A stretch of 64,000 nt of DNA from Ceratothoa steindachneri (GCA_963969495.1 OZ018328.1:4145886-4209885); one strand, 5' to 3'. Counted from the first letter of the stretch, positions 41,853 to 52,876 are shown. Numbers and translations: made by a program. Notes: generated by a model not told the origin, from the letters alone.

Positions 41853-44251
41853 CCCTGTAAGGGGCGCGGCGATTTGCCATCCTGGCCGCCATGCTGATGG
41901 GATCCAGCGCTCCGTCCGGCCCTAGCTTAGCCACTCATTCTTCCTTCAGATAGCCTGTATTTCTCCCCTACTTCGTTGCTTTTCATACAACCTCTCCCAC
42001 AACTTTCAATGGTCAGCCGCTAATTACACAGGGTAGATGCTGACCTTCTTCTCAAGCCAACAGTCCCGGATCGGGGCTGAGGGGAGAGGGGACAATGTTC
42101 CCTAATCCCTGAGCCACGGTGTTTTTCGATCTGGAGACTGCCTATGATACCGCATGGCGATATGGTATCATGGAGACTCTCCACACGATGGGGGCGAGGG
42201 GACGCCTCCCAATGTTTATATCTGAATCTTGCGAGATCGTCGATTCCGTGTATGGGTGGGGGGAGCCCTCTCCGGCCTAAAGGAGCAGGAAGAGGGTGTC
42301 CTGCAGGGAAGTGTCCTTAGTGTCACACTCTTTGCCCTGAGCATCAACGGCATCACCTCGGTGCTGCCGGAAGATGTTCTCGCTACGCTCTACATGGACG
42401 ACCTTTCGATCTCTTTTGGCGCAGCCCAGATGCCAACTCTGGAGCGTCGACTCCAACAGGCATTGAACCGCGTCTCGCTATGCCGAAGCGCACAGGTTTC
42501 GGTTTTCTTTGGTCAAGACTGACTAAGGTGGTGCACTTCTGCCGCCATCCACGGCTTCACCCCGACCCAGATTTGTTTCTTAATGGGGTGCGCCTGGATG
42601 TGGTGGAATCGCACTGTTTCCTTGGTCTTGTATTCGACCGACGCCTCACCTGGGAGGCTCATATTCGCCATTTCGGGTCTGTTGTACCCGCGCCATGGAC
42701 ATTCTCCGCTCCGTGACGTTCAGCGCTGATAGGGCTTCTGCCCTACTCTTTTATCGATCCTTTGTTCGTTCGAAGCTCGACTACGGATTCGAGTTTTATG
42801 CATCTGCAGGCGAGCGTTTATTGCGGAAGGTGGACTCAATCCACCACACCGGCCTTCGCCTTGCGACCGGTGCCTTCCGCACTTTCCCCATTGAGAGCCT
42901 GTTGGTCGATGCTGGGGAGATGCCACTCGCTCTGCGCCGCGTGCAGTGCATCACACGCCTGTACACGCGAGCCCAGTGCCTCCCTCAGTCGCCAACAGCT
43001 CTCACTGCTTCCGCAGCAGATCTCGATGGTGCCTATGCCGCCGAGAGACCCCAGTCATACCCTAAGCCCTTTGGGTTTAGGGCCAGGAAACTCGTTCGAG
43101 AGGTAGATATAGCTCTCGGGTCGGTGGCGCCCCTAGTTCTGCCCAGGACGCCACCCTGGAGGGTACCACATTTGGCTATTTGTCGCCACGCCTCTGCTCC
43201 CAAAGCTTGTACGGCGCCTGGAGTTTTGCGTTCGACCTTTTTGGAGCACACCTCGTGTCACGCTAGAACCGTGCCAGTGTATACGGATGGCTCCAAGTCC
43301 CAAGAGGGGGTCGGCTTCCACGCCGTATTCCCTCTGTTTGAAGTCAGCGGGGCTCTACCAGGCGCTGCGTCTGTCTTCACGGCCGAGCTGGTTGCAATAC
43401 ACCACTCGGTACGGGAGATTACGCGACGTGCCCGGTTCGGAGACCAGATTGTGATCTATAGCGACTCACAAAGCGCCCTGAGTGCTCTCGGGGCATTGGA
43501 ATCTCCGCATCCCCTGGTTCGCGATATCCGTGACGCCACGGTTTTGGCGAGCCAGGCAGATGTCGAGATTATCTTCTGCTGGGTTCCTGGACATGTAGGA
43601 ATTGCGGGGAATGAGGGCGCCAAAGAGTCCGCGAGGACTCTACGACCGGACCAGCGTTTCGCTCTTCCTCACACCGACTACATGGCAGGAATACGTGCAG
43701 CTCTTCGGACTGCTTTGCAAAGAAGATGGGAGACGGTCGAAGGGAACTTAAAGTTGCGTGCCATTGCGCCGTGACTGTTCCCATGGACCTATCCCCCAAT
43801 GCCGCGACGGCTGCAGGTCGCTTTCTGTCGTCTCCGAATCGGACACACTCGTGTGACGCATCGCTATTTGATGGAGCGATCGCCTGCGCCGTATTGTGAC
43901 GCCTGCGTTGTGCCCCAGACTGTTCGGCACATTCTTGTTGAATGTCCCAGTCTGGGTGATCTTCGCGCACGTTACCTTTCCCGGTCCTGGGATGGGCGGG
44001 GTCGCTACCGCCTGTCCTTTGTACTCGGGACGAGTGCGTGCACATTGACTGGTGGACTTGTTGACTTTTTGGGGAGGCCGGACTTCTCCCTTTCATTTAA
44101 CCAGGTTTAATTGTTGTTTTTGTTATTGTTATTTCTTTTTATTGTTGTTTTCTGTTCAAATTTTTTAAAGTAGCCTAGAACTAGGCTGTTTGTTTACGGC
44201 GACTTATGCCTAAGTCGGCAGTTGCCAGATAGCCCCTTAAAAAAAAAGAAG
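41853..44251 (+). mobile_element. Nested LINE-A copy, internally deleted, with 12-bp target duplication
   Basis: 2399 bp flanked by CCATTTCGGAGA on both sides (41841-41852, 44252-44263). It starts CCCTGTAAGGGGCGCGGCG, the LINE-A 5' end, runs through the 5' UTR to ~42117, then jumps straight into RT motif A, so ORF1, the endonuclease and the RT fingers are deleted. It ends in the two-stem 3' UTR and an A-run. Because both true ends and a duplication are present, the deletion may predate or postdate insertion. Confidence 0.9.
42118..44110 (+). pseudogene. LINE-A ORF2 remnant: RT, RNase H, C-terminal motif
   Basis: RT starts FFDLETAYDTAWRYGIMETL (motif A), then QGSVLSVTLFALSINGITSV (motif B) and LATLYMDDLSISFG (catalytic MDD). 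The frame changes at ~42480 and ~42690. The long 42695-43774 frame carries the post-RT domain (GFEFYASAGERLLRKVDSIH, GAFRTFPIESLLVDAGEMP) and RNase H: VPVYTDGSKSQEGVGFH (Asp), VFTAELVAIHHSV (Glu), IVIYSDSQSALSAL (Asp), IIFCWVPGHVGIAGNEGA (His). A stop near 43773 separates the C-terminal region HTRVTHRYLMERSP, CDACVVPQTVRHILVECPSL, a Cys/His motif typical of I-like LINEs. RNase H with no endonuclease left. Confidence 0.9.
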
Positions 44252-45420
44252 CCATTTCGGAGAAGTATCTTGATGAGGGCCCCTCATTCAGAGGTTACCT
44301 GGTGTATTTGAGCCGCTGAGCTTCCATCGCTTCATCGTTATTCGCCCCACTGATAGCACCATGTTGTCTAAGGGCAACATGATCCATCAGAGGAGAGGTT
44401 CAGCTAGCATGATTGATAGAGAGCCAAAGGTGACCCGTTTCTCAGAAGGAAGGCTTTTGACAAATCCGTCGAATCCCTCCGAGGTGGCCAAGATTAGTGC
44501 CTTTCGGACACTTGATGGCACCCCCGTGAGTGTGACGCCGCACTCTACAATGAAGTTCGTGGAAGGAGTAGTTTATGCGAGGGAACTCGTTGACTACTCC
44601 ATAGAAGACATCACTTAGAGCTGGCCGACCATGGGGTGGTCAAGGTCGAACGTGTGATGAGAAAACAGGGAGGGGCCTCGAGACCCACCCCTACACTCTT
44701 CGTCACGTTCGACTGTGACAAGTTCCCTGAGTCGGTTCGTGCTGGTTGGTATCGGTACCGCGTGAACGCATTCATGCCACTGCCGCGGAGATGTTATTAC
44801 TGCAACTGCTTCGGTATAGTAATCGCTCCTGTTGACGTGCAAAGTCAGGGTTACCCGAAACCTGTGTAAATTGCTCCAAGGCCGCACACGATAAGTCCAA
44901 CTCGTGTGTGGCCAAGTGTGTCAATTGTGGAGAGCCGCACCCTGCTTCTTCAAAGCAATATGGTGCGTATCTCCTTGAGAAAAAAATCCTGGCCGTTCAG
45001 GCCCAGGATCGTCTCTCATTTCGCGACGCTAAGGACTTGGTCCTGGCGTCCCGGCGCTGCCCGGAACGTCCTATGCCTCAATGTTGAAAAAGACACCCTC
45101 TGCTTCTGGCCCCTCCAGGCCTACGAGTAGGGTCGTTTCTGCGCCCATTCGTAACCTTTCTGCAGGTTCTACCCCTTCCGGGCGCTCCTCTGGTAAAGTT
45201 GGCGGTACAAAGTGTCCACACCCTACCCCAGCTAAAAACCAGGCCCCCCCCCCCTTCTTTCCTCAGCGTGACCCAGCCCAGTGGTGGGCTGGGTGGTTCG
45301 GAGGCGGTAGAACCTCGAAAAGAGGGCACCCCACCCGCCTAAGGTTTCGAGGCGGAGGGAGGAAAAGACTCGCATGGCGAGCCCAACCTCCCCCAATACA
45401 CCTTCTAAGGCGACAGCGCT
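44252..45420 (+). pseudogene. Older LINE-A copy, ORF1 (gag-like)
   Basis: Resumes after the nested copy. The body encodes VTRFSEGRLLTNPSNPSEVA, TLDGTPVSVTPHSTMKFVEG, VVYARELVDYSIEDIT; a lost base near 44613 shifts frame to VKVERVMRKQGGASRPTPTL and MPLPRRCYYCNCFG (first knuckle, His lost), then CVAKCVNCGEPHPASSKQYG (second knuckle). Low-complexity Ser/Pro-rich sequence follows (TPSASGPSRPTSRVVSAPIR). It is the best ORF1 of the family in this window. Frameshifts at ~44613, 44870 and 45080. Confidence 0.85.
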
Positions 45421-45469
45421 TTGCCCGGGACACAGCGCCCGGGGTTTTGCCTCCGTAAGCGTACGGCCA

Positions 45470-47630
45470 TTCCCGTGAGGGTCTTCTCTGAACTAGGCCT
45501 GGAGGGCATATTCATTCAATGGAATTGCTGCGGACTCCGTGCCAACTGGGATGAGTTGGGTAGGCTCGTCTCCACGTTCCCTGCTAGTTATCTTTTTGCA
45601 GACCATGCTGAGCGCATACCCCCTGCCCACCCTTCCGGGGTATAAGGGTTTATCCCCCCCCCACCACTACGGGATTGGGGCCGGGCAAAGGGATGTGCGA
45701 TTTACACCCGGCATGATGTCTCCGTTCTTTTTTTCGCTTTAGATACCTCCTTTCAGGCAGTAGCTGTGCAGATGCACCTTGATAAGAGGTATACTGTTAT
45801 TTCCGCGTGCATTGCACCGTCAGCCGACTTCGACGCGGGGGACTTCCACCGCGATGTAGCACGGTTGCCGAGGCAATTTCTCTTGCTCAGAAATCTAAAG
45901 GGTAGACACCCCTTCTGGAAGACTACTCTATTAATCCCCGGGGTCAATTCCTTGCCGACCTGATCGACGAGCTTGAGATGGGTGTCCTAAATGTGGATGA
46001 GTTTAGGCATCACTGCTCGAGAACCGCTTCATTTTCCTTCCTCGATCTATCCTTGTGCTTGATTTTTATTGGGGGTGGTCGATGACCTCCATGGTAGTGA
46101 TCACTTTCCCATTCAAATATCATTTGCTGGGCCGCTTACACCCGAGAGCCCGCCCCGCTTCTGCTTGGCGCGGGCCCTGTGGTCTGCATTTCAGAAAATG
46201 ACTGAATTCTCTATCTCAGTCGATGAGTTTAGGTCGGTAGATGAGGCCGTTGTGTTCTCCGGCAACCTCATCGCCGCGGGCCTAACTACTATTCCTAGAA
46301 GAACTGGCCGTTTTGCACGCCGACCATTCCCGTGGTGGTCGTCCAACTGTGAGACGGCCCTCAAGCAGAATCGCGATGCCAACATGCACTATAAGTGCCG
46401 CCCGTACGAATTCACTGTCGGTGAATTTCGTCAGGCTAGGGCTAGGTTCCGGTTTATTTCGAAGCACGCCCGCCGCTCTTCTTGGCGGGCATACGTGTCT
46501 TCATTTAACGGGAAGACCCCTCTAGCAGAGGTGTGGAAGCGAGTCAAAAGGATTCGGGGCAAGTTCTCGCAGGACCTCCCTCTTGTTCTCCAGGAGAATT
46601 CGACCGCAATCTTGGATCCCGCGTCCGTGGCGGAATCCTTCGCGCCCACTTTCTCAGCATTTTCTAGTCGGGATGCTTCTCTGCCAGCATTCAATGCACG
46701 TCGTGATGTCGCGGAAGGCCGCCGGCTGGACTTTACCTCCAGAGGCGGAGAACCCTTCGACGACAGGTTTACTGTGAGTGAGTTGCGTTCCGCTCTTGCT
46801 TCGTGCGCGGACACCGCCCATGGTCGGACGATGTCTCGTCGCCATGCTACGACACCTGAATGAGGGAGGCATGGCCTTTCTGTTAGATTTGTTCAACACT
46901 ATCTCGGTGCAGGGTCTCCTCCCGGATTCCTGGCGAATCGCTACTGTGCTCGCCTTTCGCAAACCGTGGAAAGATCACTCTACTAGAGCCGGTTTCCGCT
47001 CCATCTCTCTAACCTCTTGTGTGTGCATGTTGATGGAGAAATTGGTAAATGTTTGATTAGCCTTCTGCACAGTGCGGCTTTCGCAAGTTTTACTCCACGT
47101 CGGATGCTCTGCTTCGACTGGAAAATACCGTCTGCGAGGCCTTCCTTCGTAGACAGCACTACGATACGGTGTTTTTTGATCTGGAGAAGGCCTATGATAC
47201 CGCATGGCGATACGGTATCATGAAAACTCTCCACACGATGGGGGCGAGGGTCGCCTCCCAGTCTTTATATCTGAATTTTTCAAGATCGTTGATACCGCCT
47301 ACGGTTGAGGGGAGCTCTCTCCGTCCCAATGGAGCAGGAAGAGAGTGTCCCGCAGGGAAGTGTCCTCAGTGTCACACTCTTTGCCCTGAGCATCAACGGC
47401 ATCACCTCGGTGCTGTCGGAAGATGTGCTCGCTACGCTATACGTGGATGACCTTTCGATCTCTCTTGGGGCGGCGCAGATGCCAACTCTGCAGCGTCGAC
47501 TCCAACAGGCATCGAACCGCGCTATGCCGATGTTCACTGGTTTCGGTTTTCCTTGGCCAAGACTAAGTTGGTGCACCTCTGCCGCCACCCACGGCTCCAC
47601 CCTGACCCAGAATGGTTTCTTAATAGGGTA
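45470..47630 (+). pseudogene. Older LINE-A copy, ORF2 endonuclease and RT
   Basis: The apurinic-type endonuclease starts EGIFIQWNCCGLRANWDELG (catalytic Asn in QWN), passes frameshifts, and ends VVDDLHGSDHFPIQISFAG (SDH motif) in the open 46069-46863 frame. That frame continues through FARRPFPWWSSNCETALKQN, RFISKHARRSSWRAYV and FTVSELRSALASC before RT. RT fingers: MAFLLDLFNTISVQGLLPDS, WRIATVLAFRKPWKDHS. Motif A: FDLEKAYDTAWRYGIMKTL. Motif B and C: QGSVLSVTLFALSINGITSV and LYVDDLSISLG. After FNRTA-like sequence near 47655 it joins RNase H by an internal deletion. Several frameshifts make it inactive. Confidence 0.85.
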
Positions 47631-48486
47631 CGCCTGGCAGTGTTTGAATCGCACTGCCCTGACTGCTCTCGGGGCATTGGAATCTCCGCATCCTCTGGTT
47701 CGCGATATCCGTGACGCCACGGTTTTGGCAAGCCGGGCGGATGTCGAGATTATCTTCTGCTGGGTTCCTGGACTTATAAGAATTGCGGAGAATGAGCGTG
47801 TCGATGAGGAGGCCAAAGAGTCCTCTAAGACTGGGCGACCAAACCAGTGTTTCGCTCTTCCCCACACCTACTACATGGCAGGAATACGAGCAGCTCTCTG
47901 GGCTGCTTGACAAAGAAGATGGGAGACGGTCGAAGGGAAATTAAAGCTGCGTGCCATTGTGCTGCAACTGTTCCCATGGACTTACCCCCAATGCCGCAGG
48001 GCTTCAGGTTTCCTTCTGTTTTCTCCGAATTAGATACACTCACGGGACGCACTGCCATTTGATGGAGTGCTCGCCAGCGCCCTACCGTCAAGCCTGCGTT
48101 GTTCGCCAGACTGTTCGGCACATTCTTGTTGAATGTCCCAGTCTGGGAGATCTCCGCGCACGTTACCTTTCCCTGTACTGGGATGGGCGGTGTTGCTACC
48201 GCCTGTCCCTTGTACTCGGGACGAGTTCGTGCATATTGACTGGTGGACTTGTAGACATTTTTTTGTGGGGGGAGGCCGGCCTTTCCTTTTATTTAACTAG
48301 TTGGTCTGATTATTTTAATAGGTCGCAGGATCCTGCGCCGGGGCTTGCTTCCTGTTTATTACCTTTTTCCTTTTTTTGTTGTTTTTTTGCATCTTATTGT
48401 AAAGATGTCTAGTACTAGGCAGTGTTGAATACGGCGACTAATGTCCAAGTAGCCAGTCGCCAGATGAGCTCCTAATTTTTTTAAAT
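47631..48486 (+). pseudogene. Older LINE-A copy, RNase H remnant, C-terminus and 3' UTR
   Basis: RNase H is present only from LTALGALESPHPLVRDIRDA onward (IIFCWVPGLIRIAEN, where the catalytic GHVG is changed to GLIR). The first half of the domain and the post-RT region are deleted. The C-terminal motif CVVRQTVRHILVECPSL lies at 48090-48140. The 3' UTR has CTGCGCCGGGGCTTGCTTCC, a weakened stem 1, and stem 2 (GGCGACT/AGTCGCC, 48433-48461). Confidence 0.85.
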
Positions 48487-48499
48487 CACCAATCCCAGT

Positions 48500-51115
48500 T
48501 ATTTTTGGTTGACTTTTAAACCTGCTTTGAGTCAAAGGAATCTATCCGTGCTCCTGGCGTGTGGGGTTGTTCTACCCTTTCTCAAGCCCGGTAGGGACGG
48601 TTTGGACCCCAGTCACTATCGCGCGATTGCTATTATGAGCTGCCTCAGTAAGTTATTCGAGAGGATGGTTCAAGTTCGCCTTACTTGGTCTTTGGAGTCC
48701 AACTCTCTGAATTTCAGTGCGGTTTTCGCAGCGGTCGTAGCACTCTTGACCACCTCATTCGTTTGGAAGACTCCGTTTTACGGGCCTTTTCCTCCAGGCA
48801 TCAGGTGTTAGCGGTGTTCTTCGAGATTCAGAAGGCCTACAGTACCACCTGGAGATATGGTGTTTTATGTCAGTCATATGATTGGGGTATGAGGGTTTTT
48901 TACCGGTTTTTATTCAAGACTTTTTATCGTCCCGTAATTTTAAGGTCTGTATTGGGTATGCTTTCTCACGCTTGCGTCTTCAAGAGGATGGTGTTTCCCA
49001 GGGGTGCGTTTTACTTGTGATATGTTTTGCCGTTGCCATTAATAGTCTGGTATCCACTCTTCCGGAGGGGGGTTTTGGCTTCTCTGTCCGTGGATGACTT
49101 GACGTTGTTTTGTTCATCCTCGCTTGCCTTCTGCTGCCCGTCTATTACAGCTGGCAATTGATGCCGTGTCGGGTTGTGCTGTCTCCAAGAGTTTTCGTTT
49201 TTTGGTCACCAAAACGAAGGCCATGCATTTTTATCGGGCAACGAGGAGGCCGATCGATTGCCCGTTCGGCCGGCCTCGAGGTCCCGGATGCCGCCCCTCT
49301 TTCCCTGGACTGCACAGCGATTGAGTATGTCCCCGTTTTTAAGTTCTTGGGTTTAACGCTTGATAGCAACCTCACTTGGGTTCCCCATTTGCGTCGCTTG
49401 AGGGCTTCCTGTTCGAAGGCTATGGATTTGCTTCGGGTTTTATTCCACACCACTTGAGGTAGTGATAGGCGCACCTTGTGGTCGCTTTATTCGGCGGTGG
49501 TTTAATCCCGGCTGGACTACGTTTACCAGGTGTACTCTTAAGCGTCTCCTTCAGCCTTGAAGCTACTTGACTCTGTTCGTTCGCTTGGGGCCCGTCTTTG
49601 TTGTGGAGCTTTTCGCACCTCGCCTATCCCTAGCCTCTTTGTGGAGGGTGGCGTGCTTCCCTTGCGATACCACCTGCTGCAGTTGTGCCCACGATTCCTG
49701 TTTCGTGTTCAGCAGTACCCTTCCTCCCCTGTCCATGAGTGCCTTTTTGCCCCGTCCTCTTTGACATCTTTTGATCGGTGACCATCTCTACCCCGGCCTC
49801 TGGCGCTTCGGGTTGGGGTCCATCTCTCCTCCCTGTGTGTTCCCAGAGTGTTGACCCTCCCATTCCCGCCGTCTCCATGTTGGAGCGTTCGCCCTCCTGA
49901 GGTCTGTACTGCTTTTTGGCATTTTGAGAAAGGGTCTACTAACCCCTGTCCATTAAAGTGCCTGTTTCTTTAACATGCGTGTTCTCATGCGCACCAGCGT
50001 TCCATCTATACTGACAGCTCGGTTCTGGGGCGGCCGCGGTGTCCTCTACTGAGTCCCTTCGGTCCGCTCTTCCTCCTGTAGCTTCCGTTTTGACCGCAGA
50101 GTTGACGGTCATTATTTTTGCTTTCAATTTAATTTTATCCCTCAATTCTTCGGATTTGATTTTATTTAGCGATTCCCGGCCTGCTTTGGAGGCTGTTCGT
50201 TCTTTTACGTCCAATAACCCTTTGGGTTTACGGATTCATTCCTGGTTGATTAGATATGCCTCCCGTTACAGGGTGGCGTTCTGTTGGAGTCCCGGGCAAA
50301 GAGGAGGCCGATCGATTGATTGCCCGTTCGGCCGGCCTCGAGGTTTTTCCGGATGTCGCCCCTCTGCCCTTTAGGGATTCCTACGCCGTAATTAGGGCGT
50401 ATATCTTTCGTTTGTTGCAAGGAGAGTGGGATTTGTTCCCGCCTTCTAAGCTGTCCCTTATTAAACGCTCTTTCCGTTCCTGGTCCTCTAGCTCTCAGGG
50501 ACTCCGGTCTTGGGAGGTTGCTCTTTGCCAGTTTCGAATTGGGCACACGCGTCTCACCTATGGCTATTTAGTTTTGGGTTCGGGTGGAGGCCGAGTTTGC
50601 CATGGTTGTCCCTTTTGCAGTGGCGAGCTGTCTGTGACTCACATCTTAGTAGTTTGCCCTCGCCTTGCTTCTGTTAGAAATTCTTGCTTTCTTACCCTTT
50701 CTGGCGTCGTGTTTCCTGCTCGACTTCGCTTTATTTTAACAGAGGACTCCCTTCGGTCATCCGTCCTCCTTACATTTCTATCACGAAGTGGCGTTTTATT
50801 CCTTTTATAAATTGTCTTTCCATTTTTGTGTTCAAGTTTATTGTTTATCTTATTTGTTGCGCCATCCCGCGCGGGTGGCGCATGTCATTTGTTTATTGCC
50901 CCAGCCACCCTTGTTTTTAGAATGTGTGCTGTACGCCTGTAATTTAAGTGTGCGTCTGTGTGTGTTGTGCTGTTTTCTTTTAATCCTTTGCTTTTCTCCA
51001 TTTTTATTGAGTGTTTCCCAAACCCCATATGTCCTTTTTCGGGCAACCCAGTTTTATCAGTGCTGCCAGTGAGAATCCATTAGGATTAGGCAGTTGCCAC
51101 CTTGTTTCCCCTTAA
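48500..51115 (+). pseudogene. LINE-C: 5'-truncated I-like LINE (RT, RNase H, C-terminus)
   Basis: Starts just before the RT fingers: VVLPFLKPGRDGLDPSHYRA, IAIMSCLSKLFERMV; then FQCGFRSGRSTLDHLIRLED, FFEIQKAYSTTWRYGV (motif A), FPRGAFYL near motif B, and a broken FVDDL equivalent near 49090. Post-RT: VFKFLGLTLDSNLTWVPHLR. RNase H and C-terminus in 50039-50810: AELTVIIFAFNLILSLNSSD (Glu), LFSDSRPALEAV (Asp), FCWSPG, then RIGHTRLTYGYLV and CHGCPFCSGELSVTHILVVC. The 3' end has a short stem GAATCCATTAGGATT and CAGTTGCCACC. It is closer to LINE-B than to LINE-A. A 20+ bp block (GAGGAGGCCGATCGATTG) occurs twice (49248, 50301), one copy misplaced in the RT region, which suggests rearrangement. Confidence 0.85.
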
Positions 51116-51552
51116 ACTAAACTACTGTACTGTATGTTAATAGTGCATTTACTACAAGGTTTTTTTATAGCTCCTGCTCTATCTAGAGAGCTTGGTCTGT
51201 GTATATACTCTAGTGTAAATGAAACAAAATTCATGGTGATTATTGTTAAATGCATTGGGACAAAGCTTTTAACATGTCTCTTATTTTGTCTTTGCTCTCT
51301 CAAATGTTTCCATTGTAAATTGAATGCCACTTTTAGCACTAGCACCACTGCTTTTTTTATGTCTATTAGATATATTTTAATACATGAATGGGTAAAATTA
51401 ATCACAAAGCACACACCAAAACTCCGCCAGCTCCAGACTTTTGAATTATGAACTTAGATAACAATTTCAAGTTGATGACAAAAATGTTGGCACTTTGAAA
51501 GTTTGTAAATTGAATGTTATTAAGCCAGAGATTTAGTATAATTTATTTTCAG
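51116..51552 (+). other. 3' end of the zinc-finger gene intron
   Basis: AT-rich, no coding signature. It ends in TTTATTTTCAG at 51552, a good splice acceptor for the finger exon. Confidence 0.6.
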
Positions 51553-52521
51553 AAGCATTCTACGCCATCAGATGCTGTTGAAGTTGTTTTTTTACAATCT
51601 AACTCTGAAGAACTTATGTGGGTCAGAAGAGGGAAACTTGAAAAGTCACCAAGTAGTAAGAAACAATTAAAATGTAGTTTCTGCCCCTATAAAACAATAA
51701 AAATGTTGAGTCTTCAGAGACATGAAAGAACCCACACAAGTGAAAGTCCTTTCAAATGCAGTTCCTGCCCTTATCAAGATACAAATAGGAAGAATCTTAG
51801 GAAACATGAAAGAACACACATTAGTGAAAAGCCTTTCAAGTGCAGTTCCTGTCCTTATCAAGCAGCACATAAGGGCATTCTTCAGAGACATGAAAGATCC
51901 CACACAGGTGAAAAGCCTTTCAAATGCAGTTTCTGTCATTATCAAGCAGCATATAGAAGGAATCTTCAGAAACATGAAAGAACCCACACAGGTGAAAAGC
52001 CTTTCAAATGTAATTCCTGCTCCTATAAATCAAATCACATGAATGATCTTGAGAGACATGAAAAAAAACACAGTGAAAAGCCTTTCAAATGCAATTCCTG
52101 TCCATATCAAGCATCTTATAAGGGGAGTCTTCAGATACATAAAAGAACCCATACCGGCGAGAAACCTTTCAAATGCAGTTCTTGTTCCTATCGAGCCGCG
52201 CAAATAGGGGCTCTTCAGAGACATGAAAGAACCCACACAGGTGAGAAGCCTTTCAAATGCAGTTCCTGTCCCTATCAAGCAGCGGATAGTGGAAGTCTTA
52301 AGCAACATGAAAGAACCCACACAGGCGAGAAACCTTTCAAATGCAGTTCCTGTTCTTATCGGTCAGCTTCCAGAGGTAATCTTGAACATCATTTAATCAC
52401 ACACACCAGTATAAAACCTTTCCAATGCAATTCATGCCCCTATGAGTCCAAGTTCATATCTAATCTTAAAAGACATTTAAGAAAACACTGTTCAGGGAAT
52501 TCCTCACAGTCTACCAAATGA
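51553..52521 (+). CDS. Terminal exon: ten C2H2 zinc fingers
   Basis: Open frame from the acceptor at 51552 to TGA at 52519-52521. A 60-residue leader (KHSTPSDAVEVVFLQSNSEE, then a basic KKQLK) is followed by ten fingers of the form C-x2-C-x12-H-x3-H, from CSFCPYKTIKMLSLQRHERT to CNSCPYESKFISNLKRHLRK. Fingers are joined mostly by TGEKP linkers, with variants TSESP, ISEKP, SEKP and TSIKP. All Cys and His ligands are intact in all ten, and there is no stop, in contrast to every transposon around it. It is a probable nuclear DNA-binding protein. The exon starts in phase 0, compatible with 24480-24644. I start at the splice site: the in-frame ATG at 51514 lies in the intron. A last tail CSGNSSQSTK closes it. 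Confidence 0.9.
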   Translation, partial: KHSTPSDAVEVVFLQSNSEELMWVRRGKLEKSPSSKKQLKCSFCPYKTIKMLSLQRHERTHTSESPFKCSSCPYQDTNRKNLRKHERTHISEKPFKCSSCPYQAAHKGILQRHERSHTGEKPFKCSFCHYQAAYRRNLQKHERTHTGEKPFKCNSCSYKSNHMNDLERHEKKHSEKPFKCNSCPYQASYKGSLQIHKRTHTGEKPFKCSSCSYRAAQIGALQRHERTHTGEKPFKCSSCPYQAADSGSLKQHERTHTGEKPFKCSSCSYRSASRGNLEHHLITHTSIKPFQCNSCPYESKFISNLKRHLRKHCSGNSSQSTK

Positions 52522-52544
52522 TTTCTTGCAATGTCTCTTTCACC

Positions 52545-52820
52545 TTTGTGGATAGAGGAAAAAGTCTTCAGTATTAGATGAGAAGCCTTTCAAATGCTTT
52601 TCCTTTCCATATCGAGTAACAGATAAGGGAAGTCTTAGCAACATGAAAGAACCCATGCGAGTAAGAAGCTTTACAAATGCAGTTCCTAACCCTATTGATC
52701 AGCCTCTAGAGGTAATCTTGACATCATTTAATCACACACTACAGTATAAAACTTTTCCATTGAATTTCATACCTTTATCAGTCTAAGTTCATATTTAGTC
52801 TTAAAAGACTTTGAGGATAG
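52545..52820 (+). pseudogene. Decayed duplicate of the last three zinc fingers
   Basis: Downstream of the stop, GAGAAGCCTTTCAAATGC, then CATATCGAGTAACAGATAAG, AGTCTTAGCAACATGAAAGA, CAGCCTCTAGAGGTAATCTT and TAATCACACAC repeat 52245-52470 in order with single-base deletions. It corresponds to fingers 8-10 and the tail. No open frame remains. This is either a duplicated exon end or the ruin of a once longer array. Confidence 0.8.
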
Positions 52821-52865
52821 AGGACTGAAATTCTCCAGCATCTGGTAAAAGATGCTAAGCATAGA

Positions 52866-52876
52866 TAGTCGGTCCC
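52866..52876. repeat. LINE-B target-site duplication, left
   Basis: TAGTCGGTCCC, identical to 58129-58139. The two copies bracket LINE-B exactly. Confidence 0.85.

Noticed and set aside
43569..44096. 175-residue minus-strand frame
   Set aside because: It is antisense to LINE-A RNase H and its C-terminal Cys/His region, whose plus-strand frame has all the motifs.
51667..52320. Minus-strand frames and the second plus-strand frame across the zinc-finger exon
   Set aside because: The 84-nt finger periodicity keeps other frames open; only the frame with Cys/His ligands is meaningful.
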